From: Planctomyces sp.
GTDB taxonomy: Bacteria > Planctomycetota > Planctomycetia > Planctomycetales > Planctomycetaceae
DNA: 36,612 nt
Reading direction: 5' to 3'
Assembly: GCA_002702685.1 (NCBI GenBank)
Contig: PABD01000229.1
Span: 1-36,612, forward strand
Of the stretch, positions 26,206 to 34,474 are shown piece after piece (positions within the stretch are counted from its first letter, which is position 1; each line of letters starts with the position of its first letter). Below the pieces are notes generated by a model, which saw nothing but the letters and a program-made list of their open reading frames with translations, made no database searches and was not told where the DNA came from. The position numbers and the translations under genes were made by a program.

Positions 26206-27552
26206 ATGCTGACGATTTTCGGAAATGGTCACAAATATTGCGACGGCGTGACTCGCCGCTCCTTTCTGCAGATCGGATCGCTCGCGATGGGCGGACTCGC
26301 GCTGCCTCAACTGCTGAAGGCCGAGAGCAGCATCAACTCGCAGGCGCCTGATACTCAGGGAATGCATAAATCGGTCATCATGGTTTATCTGACCGGCGGC
26401 CTGCCGCATCAGGACACCGTCGACCTCAAACCGGACGCTCCCGATGGCATTCGTGGTGAATTCACGCCGATCAACTCCGCGGTGCCGGACATTCAGGTGT
26501 GCGAACTTCTCCCCAGGCTGGCCAATTGCACCGACAAGATGGCGATCCTCCGTTCCATCGTCGGGCAGCGCGATGAGCATAGCAGCTTTCAGAATCTGAC
26601 CGGTTACCCGCGTGATGTCGCGCTGCGGGACGCGCGGCCGAATTTCGGATCCGTCATTGCCAAACTGAAAGGCCCGGTCGATCCCGTCATCCCCCCGTTC
26701 ATCAACCTCTTCCCCACGATGCAACATCGCCCGTACAACATTCCAGGCGCGGGCTCGCTCGGGGCCGGGATGCGGGGCGTGCGGGCGGATGGTGAAGACC
26801 TCGCCGGGATGAAACTGCGGTACATCGACGAACAGCGATTCCGTTCCCGCAAAGCGCTGCTCGAACAGATCGATGGCATTCGGCGCGAACATGCCGATGA
26901 AACGCTCGCGGCGATGGACTCGACTTACCAGAAGGCGTTCGATGTGCTGACCTCGAGCAAACTCGTCAACGCCCTCGACGTCGAAACGGCCGACCCCAAA
27001 ACGCGCGAGCGATACGGCAAAGGGAGCTCACGCCATCTGGGTGACGGGGCACCGATGTGGAATGATCAACTGCTGCAGGCACGTCAACTCGTCGAAGCGG
27101 GTGTCCGTTGCGTGACGGTTGCTTACGGTTTCTGGGATACGCACGGCAATAACTTCAACCATCTGAAGAATCACCTTCCCCTCTTTGACCAGGGGATCTC
27201 GGCTTTGATTGAAGACATCTATGAACGGGGACTCGACAAAGATGTGACCGTCGTCGTCTGCAGCGAGTTCGGACGTAACCCCACGATCAACGCCAATGCG
27301 GGTCGCGATCACTGGCCTCGCGTCAACTGCGCCCTGATGGCGGGTGGCGGCATGAATGTCGGCTTCGCTCTCGGCAAGACCGATAAGATCGCAGGTGAAG
27401 CCGTCGACCGGCCGATTCATTACACCGACCTGCTCGCGACGATCTATCACAACCTGGAAATCGAACCCGATGCCCGCCTCGAAGAACTCTCCGGCGGTCG
27501 CATTCCGCTGTTGCCACCGGGCGCGGCTGTCATCGAGGAACTCGTGACTTAA
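26206..27552 (+). CDS. DUF1501 protein with Tat signal
   Basis: A 448-residue protein. The twin-arginine signal TRRSFLQIGSLAMGGLALP (residues 16-34) indicates export in folded form. The rest matches DUF1501, a family greatly expanded in planctomycetes and related to sulfatase/alkaline-phosphatase-type folds. Visible motifs are VYLTGGLPHQDTVDLKPDAP, YGFWDTHGNNFNHLK and VVVCSEFGRNPTIN with GRDHWPRVN. These carry the Asp and His residues common to that fold. The enzyme activity of DUF1501 is not established. In planctomycetes it often pairs with a DUF1549/DUF1553 cytochrome-like gene, but no such partner lies here. The start at 26206 gives a proper signal peptide; the 51-codon upstream extension is not protein-like. 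Convergent with the next gene, 19 bases apart. Confidence 0.9.
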   Translation: MLTIFGNGHKYCDGVTRRSFLQIGSLAMGGLALPQLLKAESSINSQAPDTQGMHKSVIMVYLTGGLPHQDTVDLKPDAPDGIRGEFTPINSAVPDIQVCELLPRLANCTDKMAILRSIVGQRDEHSSFQNLTGYPRDVALRDARPNFGSVIAKLKGPVDPVIPPFINLFPTMQHRPYNIPGAGSLGAGMRGVRADGEDLAGMKLRYIDEQRFRSRKALLEQIDGIRREHADETLAAMDSTYQKAFDVLTSSKLVNALDVETADPKTRERYGKGSSRHLGDGAPMWNDQLLQARQLVEAGVRCVTVAYGFWDTHGNNFNHLKNHLPLFDQGISALIEDIYERGLDKDVTVVVCSEFGRNPTINANAGRDHWPRVNCALMAGGGMNVGFALGKTDKIAGEAVDRPIHYTDLLATIYHNLEIEPDARLEELSGGRIPLLPPGAAVIEELVT

Positions 27553-27571
27553 AGCGGATGCCCGTTGCCGG

Positions 27572-29494
27572 CTACTGGACGTTGAACTTGATCGTCTCGG
27601 TGGCGAACTTGTTGCTGAGCTGATCTTCGAGCCGGAGTCGCATGTAATACTGCCCCGGCGTCAGATTATCGGGAATATTGAGGCTGTACCCGTTAAAGAA
27701 GTCACGGCGGTAGCTGCGGCAGAAGTCTTCTTTCGGCGGAATCGATTCCGTCGCCACCGGTCCACCGCTGTCGCCCACCCGGTAAAACTCAATGGTCGTT
27801 TTCAATAAAGTCTTGTAACGGGCGTCGGGTGTCAGTTCGCTTTTGAAGTTGGCGACTTCCGCGTAGATCAGCACCTTCTCACCCGGCAGATAGTCGTCAT
27901 CGGGAAACTTCTTATAGTCTCCGAAGCTGTTGATCTCTTTGCAGAAGTTGACGTTCCGCAGTTCGAGATTGGCTTCTTCCTGCAGTCGCTGCGACGCCGC
28001 CTGTAACTGGGTGACCGTCTGCGACGCGCGGGCCTGTGCATCGGGAATGGACTGTTGATCGAAATAGTTCGACAATGCCCAGAACAACTGTTGCCAGAAT
28101 TCCTGGTTCGCCGGCTCCAACCCTGGAATATACTGCAACGACCGCTCTTCCTGATCGGACATCATGTAGAGCATGCGCAGGTAGACGTTCTTCTGAATGT
28201 AGTCGTGCCGTTGTTCGGGCGACAGCTGGCTCAGTTCCTGCTCGGTGAGCGAGATCAGCTGCGCGAGCAGCGCCTCGCGATTAAGCATCATGTCCGCGGG
28301 GAGCGTTCCCCCCTGTTGCCCTGGTAAGGAAGCGTATTGCTGGGCGTTGCCCTGCTCGTTGTTCTGACCACTGAAGGGCCGTGTGAGAATGGCGCCGAAA
28401 TTTCGCAACTGCTGCGGTGCGTTCGTCAGGTTGCGGACGAACCCACCCGAGTTGGGATCGTTCTGCGCATCGGCGGGTTGACCCGGTGTCGGCTGAGTAT
28501 TCGGCGCCGCATTTACGAAGGGATTGGCGTCCGCTGGCGTGCCGACGTTGTTCGTCGTGAAGTCCGGCTGAGTCGTCGGCTGTGTTATCGGCTGCGTCGC
28601 CGGTTGTCCATTCCCGTCGTGAGGTACCATCACCACCGTGTCCGCGGGTGGCAGCGGCGGTACGGAGACCGTTTGCTGCTGGAACGGATTCTCTCCCGGC
28701 ATTCTCGTTCCCGGCGGATTCGTCGCGGGGGCGGAGGTCGCACCGTTTGCATCGAAGACGGCGCCGGCCGAGGGCTGCTGGTTGGAATAATCAAACGGGA
28801 CGAAGGTCACCGGCTGATGGGTCGAGGGGCTGATGGGGGTTATTGTCTGCGGTTGAACCGGCGGCTGTAACGTCACCTGCCGTGGCACGAAGACAACGTC
28901 CCCGCCACCGTTTTGCGTCGCGGTTCCATTGGTTCCTGCGCCGCCATTGAACGGATTCCGCTCGGGGTGACCGGAATGACCGACTTCCGTGAAGGGGACC
29001 AGTCGCACTTCGTCGTCGGACTCGAAACCCGTTTCCATGGCGACGGTTTGAATGGTCCCTTCGGACGCCTCCTCCTGAAGTTTACGAGCCGAATCGGCCA
29101 GTCGCTCGACGTGGATGACCCTTTTGACGTCGGCGGGAGTGAGACCTTTCCAGATCGCCAACCGCTCGGAACGCACCTTGGGATCATCCGGGAGTTCGTT
29201 CAGTCGCTCGGTGATCAGTTTTTTCGTATCGGCGTCGAAGGGAAGATCTTCAACGCTGGCGATCGGTTGCTCCCCCGCGTTTCCAGCGGGTACGGAGGAA
29301 TCGCTCTCATCAGCGGCAGTGCCGGCGGATTTGTTGTCGTTTTTCTTGAATGGATTCGATTCTGCTTCCGTTTCAGCGATGGGCGTAACAGCAGAGGACG
29401 GGACGAAGAGCGCGAACCGGGGGCTGTCCACCAGGGAGGTACACCCGGTGAGGCAGAGCGCCGTGAGGCAGAGGATTACGCTCTTTAAAGTCAT
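27572..29494 (-). CDS. Large lipoprotein with a low-complexity middle and conserved C-terminal domain
   Basis: A 640-residue lipoprotein. The signal peptide MTLKSVILCLTALCLTGC ends in a clear lipobox (LTGC), so it is lipid-anchored. Residues about 30-200 are acidic and helical, with LPDDPKVRSERLAIWKGLTP near 95-115. A long Pro/Gln/Thr/Asn-rich disordered part follows. A helical block (LLAQLISLTEQELSQLSPEQ) comes next. The C-terminal 130 residues are a likely beta-sandwich (YLPGEKVLIYAEVANFKSEL to FATETIKFNVQ). I do not recognise a function. I prefer ATG 29494 over a GTG five codons upstream because it gives a standard signal peptide; neither has a strong ribosome site. Confidence 0.8.
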   Translation of the reverse strand: MTLKSVILCLTALCLTGCTSLVDSPRFALFVPSSAVTPIAETEAESNPFKKNDNKSAGTAADESDSSVPAGNAGEQPIASVEDLPFDADTKKLITERLNELPDDPKVRSERLAIWKGLTPADVKRVIHVERLADSARKLQEEASEGTIQTVAMETGFESDDEVRLVPFTEVGHSGHPERNPFNGGAGTNGTATQNGGGDVVFVPRQVTLQPPVQPQTITPISPSTHQPVTFVPFDYSNQQPSAGAVFDANGATSAPATNPPGTRMPGENPFQQQTVSVPPLPPADTVVMVPHDGNGQPATQPITQPTTQPDFTTNNVGTPADANPFVNAAPNTQPTPGQPADAQNDPNSGGFVRNLTNAPQQLRNFGAILTRPFSGQNNEQGNAQQYASLPGQQGGTLPADMMLNREALLAQLISLTEQELSQLSPEQRHDYIQKNVYLRMLYMMSDQEERSLQYIPGLEPANQEFWQQLFWALSNYFDQQSIPDAQARASQTVTQLQAASQRLQEEANLELRNVNFCKEINSFGDYKKFPDDDYLPGEKVLIYAEVANFKSELTPDARYKTLLKTTIEFYRVGDSGGPVATESIPPKEDFCRSYRRDFFNGYSLNIPDNLTPGQYYMRLRLEDQLSNKFATETIKFNVQ

Positions 29495-29755
29495 TATGAA
29501 CAGGTCCACATCAAACGGACGAGCACGATCGTGCGGGCGACTCGGAGAGAGAGACGGTCATCCCATAACGAACCCCGACCAGTGGCCGGGAAAGGCTGCG
29601 TTACTGTCACTCCGCGGGACGGGGGCCCGGGCGGAGGTCCGGAAAAGACGCGGAAAGTTATGCCAAACCCGAATTTGAATCAAGACCGAGTTTCGCCCGA
29701 CCGACAAGGACACCGAGGTGGCCTCGCTCGCTGACAAGACAGGAGGTTTACATCA

Positions 29756-29839
29756 TTGAGCGAAGCACGAGCTGAGGCGGGGCGCAAAAGAAAACGACTT
29801 GCGAATCTGATTTCGATTCGCAAGTCGCCAAGTTTATGA
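29756..29839 (+). CDS. Possible 27-residue basic small protein
   Basis: A perfect AGGAGG (29741-29746) lies nine bases before a TTG start. The frame encodes MSEARAEAGRKRKRLANLIS followed by IRKSPSL and a TGA. It is Arg/Lys-rich and overlaps the inverted repeat that serves as the sigma-gene terminator on the other strand. The ribosome site is better than those of most large genes here. TTG use, short length and the overlap argue for caution; it may be chance. Confidence 0.25.
   Translation: MSEARAEAGRKRKRLANLISIRKSPSL
29785..29827 (-). terminator. Intrinsic terminator of the sigma-factor gene
   Basis: CGACTTGCGAATC (29795-29807) and GATTCGCAAGTCG (29815-29827) form a perfect 13-bp stem with a seven-base loop. 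Read on the minus strand it is followed by TTTTCTTTTG. It ends the transcript of the sigma-factor gene about 90 bases after its stop codon. Confidence 0.88.
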
Positions 29840-29915
29840 TAATCCGCCGAAGAGAAAGCGTCCCTTCCCTTCCCGGGCTGGAACAGAACCTCAGGCCGTG
29901 AACGACAAGTTCCCC

Positions 29916-31580
29916 TTAGACGCCGGGAACATCAATCGGTTCTGCGGAGGCGATTTTTCGCAATTTCTGCAGGGCCCGAGATTCGAGCTGCCGGATTCGC
30001 TCTTTGGTCACGCCAAATTCACGACCGACTTCCTCCAAGGTTTGCGGCTCGGTTCCTTTTTCCAGTCCGTACCGGCTGACGAGAATACCTTTTTCCCGTT
30101 CGTCCAGACGTTCCAGAATGTCGAGAACCACACGCCGTTGCTTTTTGTGATCCAGTTCCTGCTGAAACGGGTTGGGACCCACGTCATGGGACTGGCTGAA
30201 CATCTCGTCTTTCCCGGTGCGGTAACGCTCGCGGTGAGTGTGCTCGGCCGGGATGGAGCGAGCGTAATTCTTCATGATGGCCCAACTCGCATAGGTCGAG
30301 AATTTGAACCCTTTGGTGTAGTCAAATTTCTCGATCGCGCGAATGAGGGACATATTGCCATCGCTGATCATCTCGAAGAAGTTCAGTTCGGGTTTGACGT
30401 GCTTCTTCGCAATCGAAACCACCAGCCGCAGGTTACTGCGGGTCAGGAAGTTTTTGACGACCTGCGATTCTTCCATGCATTCTTCGATCTGATCCATGCG
30501 GCCGGTATCGAGATGCCGGACGTCGAGACCCTCTCTCAGTTTGCTGGCTTTGTATTTCAGGTAGTTCATTTTCCGGAAGTAATGCGCTTCCTCTTCCCGC
30601 GTCAGCAGCGGTACGGAGTACAGGCTGGCGAGGTAAGGGGGAAGTCCCGGCGGAACTTTGACCGTCGACTTGGGTTTATCCGGTTCGGGCGCCGGTCCGA
30701 GGATGACCTCATCGGCGTTCCGCGTTTCGAATTCCGGGCTGTCCATGTAGTCGATCGACTGATCGAGCAATCGCTCCGCGCGAACTTCGTTCAGGATCCG
30801 GTAGATCGAATTCCGTTTCCGGCAGTACTTGCGACTGAGGTCGGCGACGGAATCCCCCTGCTTGAAGCGACGATATATTTCATGTTTCTCATCGTCGGAC
30901 AAGGCACTGTGGGCCGAGGGAAAGATCGCGTTTTCCGGGTTCTCGATATCGTAGTTTTTCAGTGTGTAACGAATCGCTTCCTGGGATCGACCGAGGCGAT
31001 CTGCCAGGCGTTTCGAAATCTCAGTCGGGCAGCCTCCCACCCGGGCGAGTCGGCGGGCACGCTGAATGATCTCTTCCCGCTCTTCTTCGGAAAGCTGGCT
31101 GAAGTTCGATCCACGCTGAACTTTATCACCGAACTGGGAGACAAACCGTTCGACGGAAGACTTCAGGAAACCGATCCGTTTGCGATTACCGAATTTGAAC
31201 CGGCGACTGACCAGTCCCTGATCGCGCCAGCGGTCGACGGTTTTCGTGGAGACGTTGTAGCGGTGGCTCACGTCTTTGACCGTCAAGACGGGCTCGCCGA
31301 CGGATTCAACATTGATATTGGCCGAACCGGAAAGGTCCTCGATAAAGAGACGCAGATCGTGCGCCAGCTCTTCACCACTCAGTTCGAGATTCGGGTAGTG
31401 TTCGCCTTTATATCCGAGAACCCGCTCACTGACCTGGGGGTACAGATAGGTATTCTCGCGTTCAATCTCCGCCAGAAACTTTTCCGCGCGCTCCACTTGC
31501 TTGAGCCGCGCCTCGATAGGCGCGAACTTCACCTGTTGATCGGTGAGAAGTTTGATCGCGGGATGATGATAGCGGGACAT
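29916..31580 (-). CDS. Sigma-70-family factor with three extra N-terminal HTH domains
   Basis: A 554-residue protein. The C-terminal half is a sigma factor: region 1.2-like segment about 316-345, region 2 about 380-440 (NLRLVVSIAKKHVKPELNFF, then GFKFSTYASWAIMKNYAR), and region 4 about 485-543 (LEEVGREFGVTKERIRQLES). Only about 45 residues link regions 2 and 4, so a full region 3 is missing. The N-terminal half holds three helix-turn-helix-like units: a MerR/excisionase-like one (99-150, VSHRYNVSTKTVDRWRDQGL), one at about 165-210 (EISKRLADRLGRSQEAIRYT), and one at about 226-270 (DLSRKYCRKRNSIYRILNEV). It probably directs RNA polymerase to a particular promoter set. AGGAGG lies eight bases before the ATG, so it should be well translated. 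It has its own terminator and a long upstream region. Confidence 0.9.
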   Translation of the reverse strand: MSRYHHPAIKLLTDQQVKFAPIEARLKQVERAEKFLAEIERENTYLYPQVSERVLGYKGEHYPNLELSGEELAHDLRLFIEDLSGSANINVESVGEPVLTVKDVSHRYNVSTKTVDRWRDQGLVSRRFKFGNRKRIGFLKSSVERFVSQFGDKVQRGSNFSQLSEEEREEIIQRARRLARVGGCPTEISKRLADRLGRSQEAIRYTLKNYDIENPENAIFPSAHSALSDDEKHEIYRRFKQGDSVADLSRKYCRKRNSIYRILNEVRAERLLDQSIDYMDSPEFETRNADEVILGPAPEPDKPKSTVKVPPGLPPYLASLYSVPLLTREEEAHYFRKMNYLKYKASKLREGLDVRHLDTGRMDQIEECMEESQVVKNFLTRSNLRLVVSIAKKHVKPELNFFEMISDGNMSLIRAIEKFDYTKGFKFSTYASWAIMKNYARSIPAEHTHRERYRTGKDEMFSQSHDVGPNPFQQELDHKKQRRVVLDILERLDEREKGILVSRYGLEKGTEPQTLEEVGREFGVTKERIRQLESRALQKLRKIASAEPIDVPGV

Positions 31581-32283
31581 AATTAAACCTCCTGGCCATG
31601 TGACCGTGGGTATGCCTGTTTTGACTCATTCAATTCTGATTTCAGATTCGGGAAGTCATATCCGTCGTGCTGAGCTGCGAAACTCGCCAGGTCAGACTTG
31701 CCGAAGGAAGAAATCGGCTCCTTGCGGGCGATCCTGACCAGTGCAAGATCAATGCCTTAATCGGAGAAAAGATGTCTTCCGGGATGTCAACCCCTTAGAA
31801 GGGAACGCTTTATTCGCTCCGGCGGCTCAAATATCCGAGGAAATCAGAAAAAATGGATTGTCGCTTTGGCCCTTGGGACAATCACTTCCGCAGCAAGGCT
31901 GCCATTCTGGCGTTCTGAGCCGTTTCAGGATCCCGTTGTAAGGGGAATAACCGTCCTCCTCTCTACACTACGCGAATTTTAGACGCAGCGATGAATAAAA
32001 AGTTCGCATGCAAACAAAATTCCCATCGAATGACCGTCCGTACACATATTGTGACCGTTTTTTGTACAATTTGCAGGTGCAAAATGAACCAGTGCAATAC
32101 TTACGGCGAAGTGGCGTTAATTTTGTAACACATTTTTCTGTTTTTCCAGGATGTTTTCGAAATCCGGTAAAAATCGCGGATCCGACAGTCGGTCCGGTTG
32201 GTCTCTCAGGTAACAGCATGACCGCTCGGAGGTCGCTGTGAACAGCTTTCCCTGAGGGAGCCATCCATCGAGCACAAAAACGC
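31581..32283. promoter_or_regulatory. Long region upstream of the sigma-factor gene
   Basis: About 700 bases lie between the BBP7 terminator and the sigma-factor start. No convincing gene is present; the longest open frames (about 66-105 codons) lack motifs. The base composition turns AT-rich between about 31970 and 32200. A palindrome TTTGCAGGTGCAAA (32070-32083) and the nearby TTTTTTGTACAATT could belong to the sigma-gene control region. I cannot identify a standard promoter. Confidence 0.35.
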
Positions 32284-32319
32284 AAAAAAAGGACGATGCT
32301 CCGTGAGCATCGTCCTTTT
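32284..32319. terminator. Strong terminator of the BBP7 gene
   Basis: AAAAGGACGATGCTC (32287-32301) and GAGCATCGTCCTTTT (32305-32319) form a perfect 15-bp stem with a three-base loop. The minus strand continues into a run of seven T; the plus strand also has T-rich sequence after it. It lies 22 bases beyond the BBP7 stop codon. Confidence 0.9.
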
Positions 32320-32340
32320 GATTTTTTGCAGTGTTGGAAA

Positions 32341-34008
32341 TCAGTAGTTCCAGTGAACCCCGAACTCCCAGCCGCTGATCCAGAACGTTTCCCGATTCAC
32401 GTCGATCTCCGGCGTCAGCGGAGCACCGTTCCATTGAATCGTCGCCCCAGGTCGGGCGACCTCCCAGATATTGGTGAAGTTGTATCCTACGCTTACGACC
32501 GCTTCATCGAAGAGGTCGATGTCCCGAATAACGGGGACGTGTCGGAGAATATTAGATTGAGCTTGAACCGAATGAGAAATCATCGGTGACAGATGTGTGT
32601 AGGTTTCGGTCTGATCAAACGGCAATTCGTCACCAGCCCAGCGACCTCTTTTGTAGACTCCGAAGCCCCGCAGTTTGATCAGTTCGCGGTTTACCATCAA
32701 GCCGGCTTTGTGCTGAGTGACGATGCGGAAGTTATCGCCGCCAATCACCATCGACAAGCCCGCTTCCGGACCGACGAGATTCGATGTGACTTTCGAATCG
32801 ACAACAGTATCTACGGGCTGACTGACTCGTACCCAAATTGACTGCCCGGGAACGAGATCGTCTTCTTCCTCCTCTTCGTCGTCACCGTCGTCGCCGCCGC
32901 CGCCGCCGTCGTCATCTTCGTCGCCTGTCCCCGGTGTAATTTCTCCGTCGGGGAAGGAGACAGCGTATACGAGACCTGACTGGCGACCGAAGAGGCTGAA
33001 TCCTTCCCGGATCCCCATGTACTGGACACCAAGAATCGGTTGAATCTGAAAGTTTTTCGCGTCGTAGACAGATCCCATGATGTGGTGCAGACCGCCACCG
33101 AAAGTCTGGGTTTCGTATTTAAATTCCGCGTAGACGTCGAAAGGGATGGCATCGCCGAGGGCGTTATCAGAGTCAAGTTCCAGAGGGACGCCGGTGTAAT
33201 AAGGAATACCAGGATAAAAAACGTCCAGAAGGTAGTCGATCTCTTCGTCACTGGGATAGCCAATACCGGTTTCAGTAACACGTCGAATCGGGGTGGCCCC
33301 CCAGTCGACATTAAGAGCTTCTTCATAGCCGAACTGTTGGCCAGTCTGATAATTGGAGTTCCAGAAGCCATTCGCGAACAGACCCGTCGAACCCTGAGTG
33401 CCAATATTCATGAACAATTTGATACCACCCGCCGGGCCTTCGTCGTACATCTCGTCGACCGTCCGCGGTCCGAAGGGGTCAGTACCATCGAGATACAGGC
33501 TCTGTACAGTAGCGGGTCCAGGTGGTGTTTCAATGAAGACGGTCTCATTGTCTGCCGCGTCTGAATCAACTGCAAAGTGAATTCGCGTCGACACTCGGGG
33601 ATCACCGATGAGAACGGAATCCGGACTTTTCGTACGGGTGCGAGTAAACGACGCGTTGATCTGAATTGGAAGATCCATCGGTGCGCCGAGGATCTCTTCG
33701 AAGAGATTTCGGTCGGGAAGTGGATCACCACCGTACCCCCCGGGTGCCTGCATGGCGTACGGGTTCGGAGCCGTTCCCGACGTCAAGGCGTAAGGCGGCG
33801 GGCATGCCGGATCACTTCCTGACAGACTGTTCTCGTAGTACGAGGTTCCATCCGGACCGACCACGCCTCCCTGATACTGGGACGCGACGTCGTAGCCGTT
33901 AACCGGCGTTACGGGGGCCGGATAACCACCGTACTGAGCGTACACGTTCGTCGCTGTCGTGAAGAGCAGCATACCGGCGATTGATGACAACCAGAGTTGT
34001 ACCCGCAT
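32341..34008 (-). CDS. BBP7-family outer-membrane beta-barrel protein
   Basis: A 555-residue protein. The signal peptide WLSSIAGMLLFTTATNVYA-Q is followed by a Gly/Tyr/Pro-rich segment. The body has alternating aromatic strands ending with GWEFGVHWNY, as in outer-membrane barrels that finish on an aromatic residue. The features FGGGLHHIMGSVYDAKNFQI and FRIVTQHKAGLMVNRELIKL, with VSVGYNFTNIWEVARPG near the end, fit the planctomycete BBP7 (DUF1551) family. A highly acidic Gly/Asp/Glu insert (about residues 359-384) probably forms an exposed loop. AAGGA lies eight bases before ATG. The gene has a strong terminator and appears monocistronic. The function of the family is not known; a pore or structural surface role is possible. 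Confidence 0.85.
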   Translation of the reverse strand: MRVQLWLSSIAGMLLFTTATNVYAQYGGYPAPVTPVNGYDVASQYQGGVVGPDGTSYYENSLSGSDPACPPPYALTSGTAPNPYAMQAPGGYGGDPLPDRNLFEEILGAPMDLPIQINASFTRTRTKSPDSVLIGDPRVSTRIHFAVDSDAADNETVFIETPPGPATVQSLYLDGTDPFGPRTVDEMYDEGPAGGIKLFMNIGTQGSTGLFANGFWNSNYQTGQQFGYEEALNVDWGATPIRRVTETGIGYPSDEEIDYLLDVFYPGIPYYTGVPLELDSDNALGDAIPFDVYAEFKYETQTFGGGLHHIMGSVYDAKNFQIQPILGVQYMGIREGFSLFGRQSGLVYAVSFPDGEITPGTGDEDDDGGGGGDDGDDEEEEEDDLVPGQSIWVRVSQPVDTVVDSKVTSNLVGPEAGLSMVIGGDNFRIVTQHKAGLMVNRELIKLRGFGVYKRGRWAGDELPFDQTETYTHLSPMISHSVQAQSNILRHVPVIRDIDLFDEAVVSVGYNFTNIWEVARPGATIQWNGAPLTPEIDVNRETFWISGWEFGVHWNY

Positions 34009-34474
34009 GAGTAAGTCCTTGAATAGAACAGTTCCAAAGCTGAGCCGAAAGAGTCCTCCTCATCCGAATGAGGGGTCTACTCTCTCAACACAGGCCTCTG
34101 AAATCGCTTCTCACAGCTGAATGCAGTTCAAAATGGTGAGTCTCACACTCCCAATATTTCGGGCGCATAAAACTTGACCTGCGGGTAGTATCGGTTTTGC
34201 CGATTGGCAATCTGTAGCGGTTATTCCGATCTTCTGGCTTTTTAGGGTTATCCGGATTGACACGCAAATGACATCGCGCCGGCCCAGCAGGATCAAGATC
34301 GCCGTAAGTGCAAAAATTTAAAAGACTTAGGCGTCACCCTGTTGGTGCAGTCGATAACAAGGCGGCATCAGGGCGGGGAGGCGCTGAACCGTAATCTCTT
34401 GTGGATCAACAGGTTGGCATGCCGGACGTGCGAAGCACTACCACTGCATCACCCCGTTGCATCACCCCGCTGCC
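34009..34474. other. Intergenic region upstream of the BBP7 gene and after the uxaA-type gene
   Basis: There is no convincing gene in these 466 bases. Visible items are an inverted repeat TTGCC-GATT-GGCAA (34197-34210) about 190 bases upstream of the BBP7 start, and a tandem duplication TGCATCACCCCGT / TGCATCACCCCGC (34445-34457, 34458-34470) just beyond the dehydratase stop codon. No clear intrinsic terminator for the dehydratase gene is seen. Confidence 0.4.

Larger units (their letters stand above)
29495..29915. other. Intergenic region between lipoprotein and sigma-factor genes
   Basis: Both neighbours are on the minus strand. The region should hold the lipoprotein promoter, which I cannot place. 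It contains the sigma-gene terminator at 29785-29827 and a possible small ORF on the opposite strand at 29756-29839. Other open frames here have no recognisable content. Confidence 0.4.

Noticed and set aside
29898-31586. A 562-codon open frame on the + strand
   Set aside because: It lies fully opposite the sigma-factor gene, whose motifs are unmistakable. The antisense translation has no recognisable domain and follows from codon bias.
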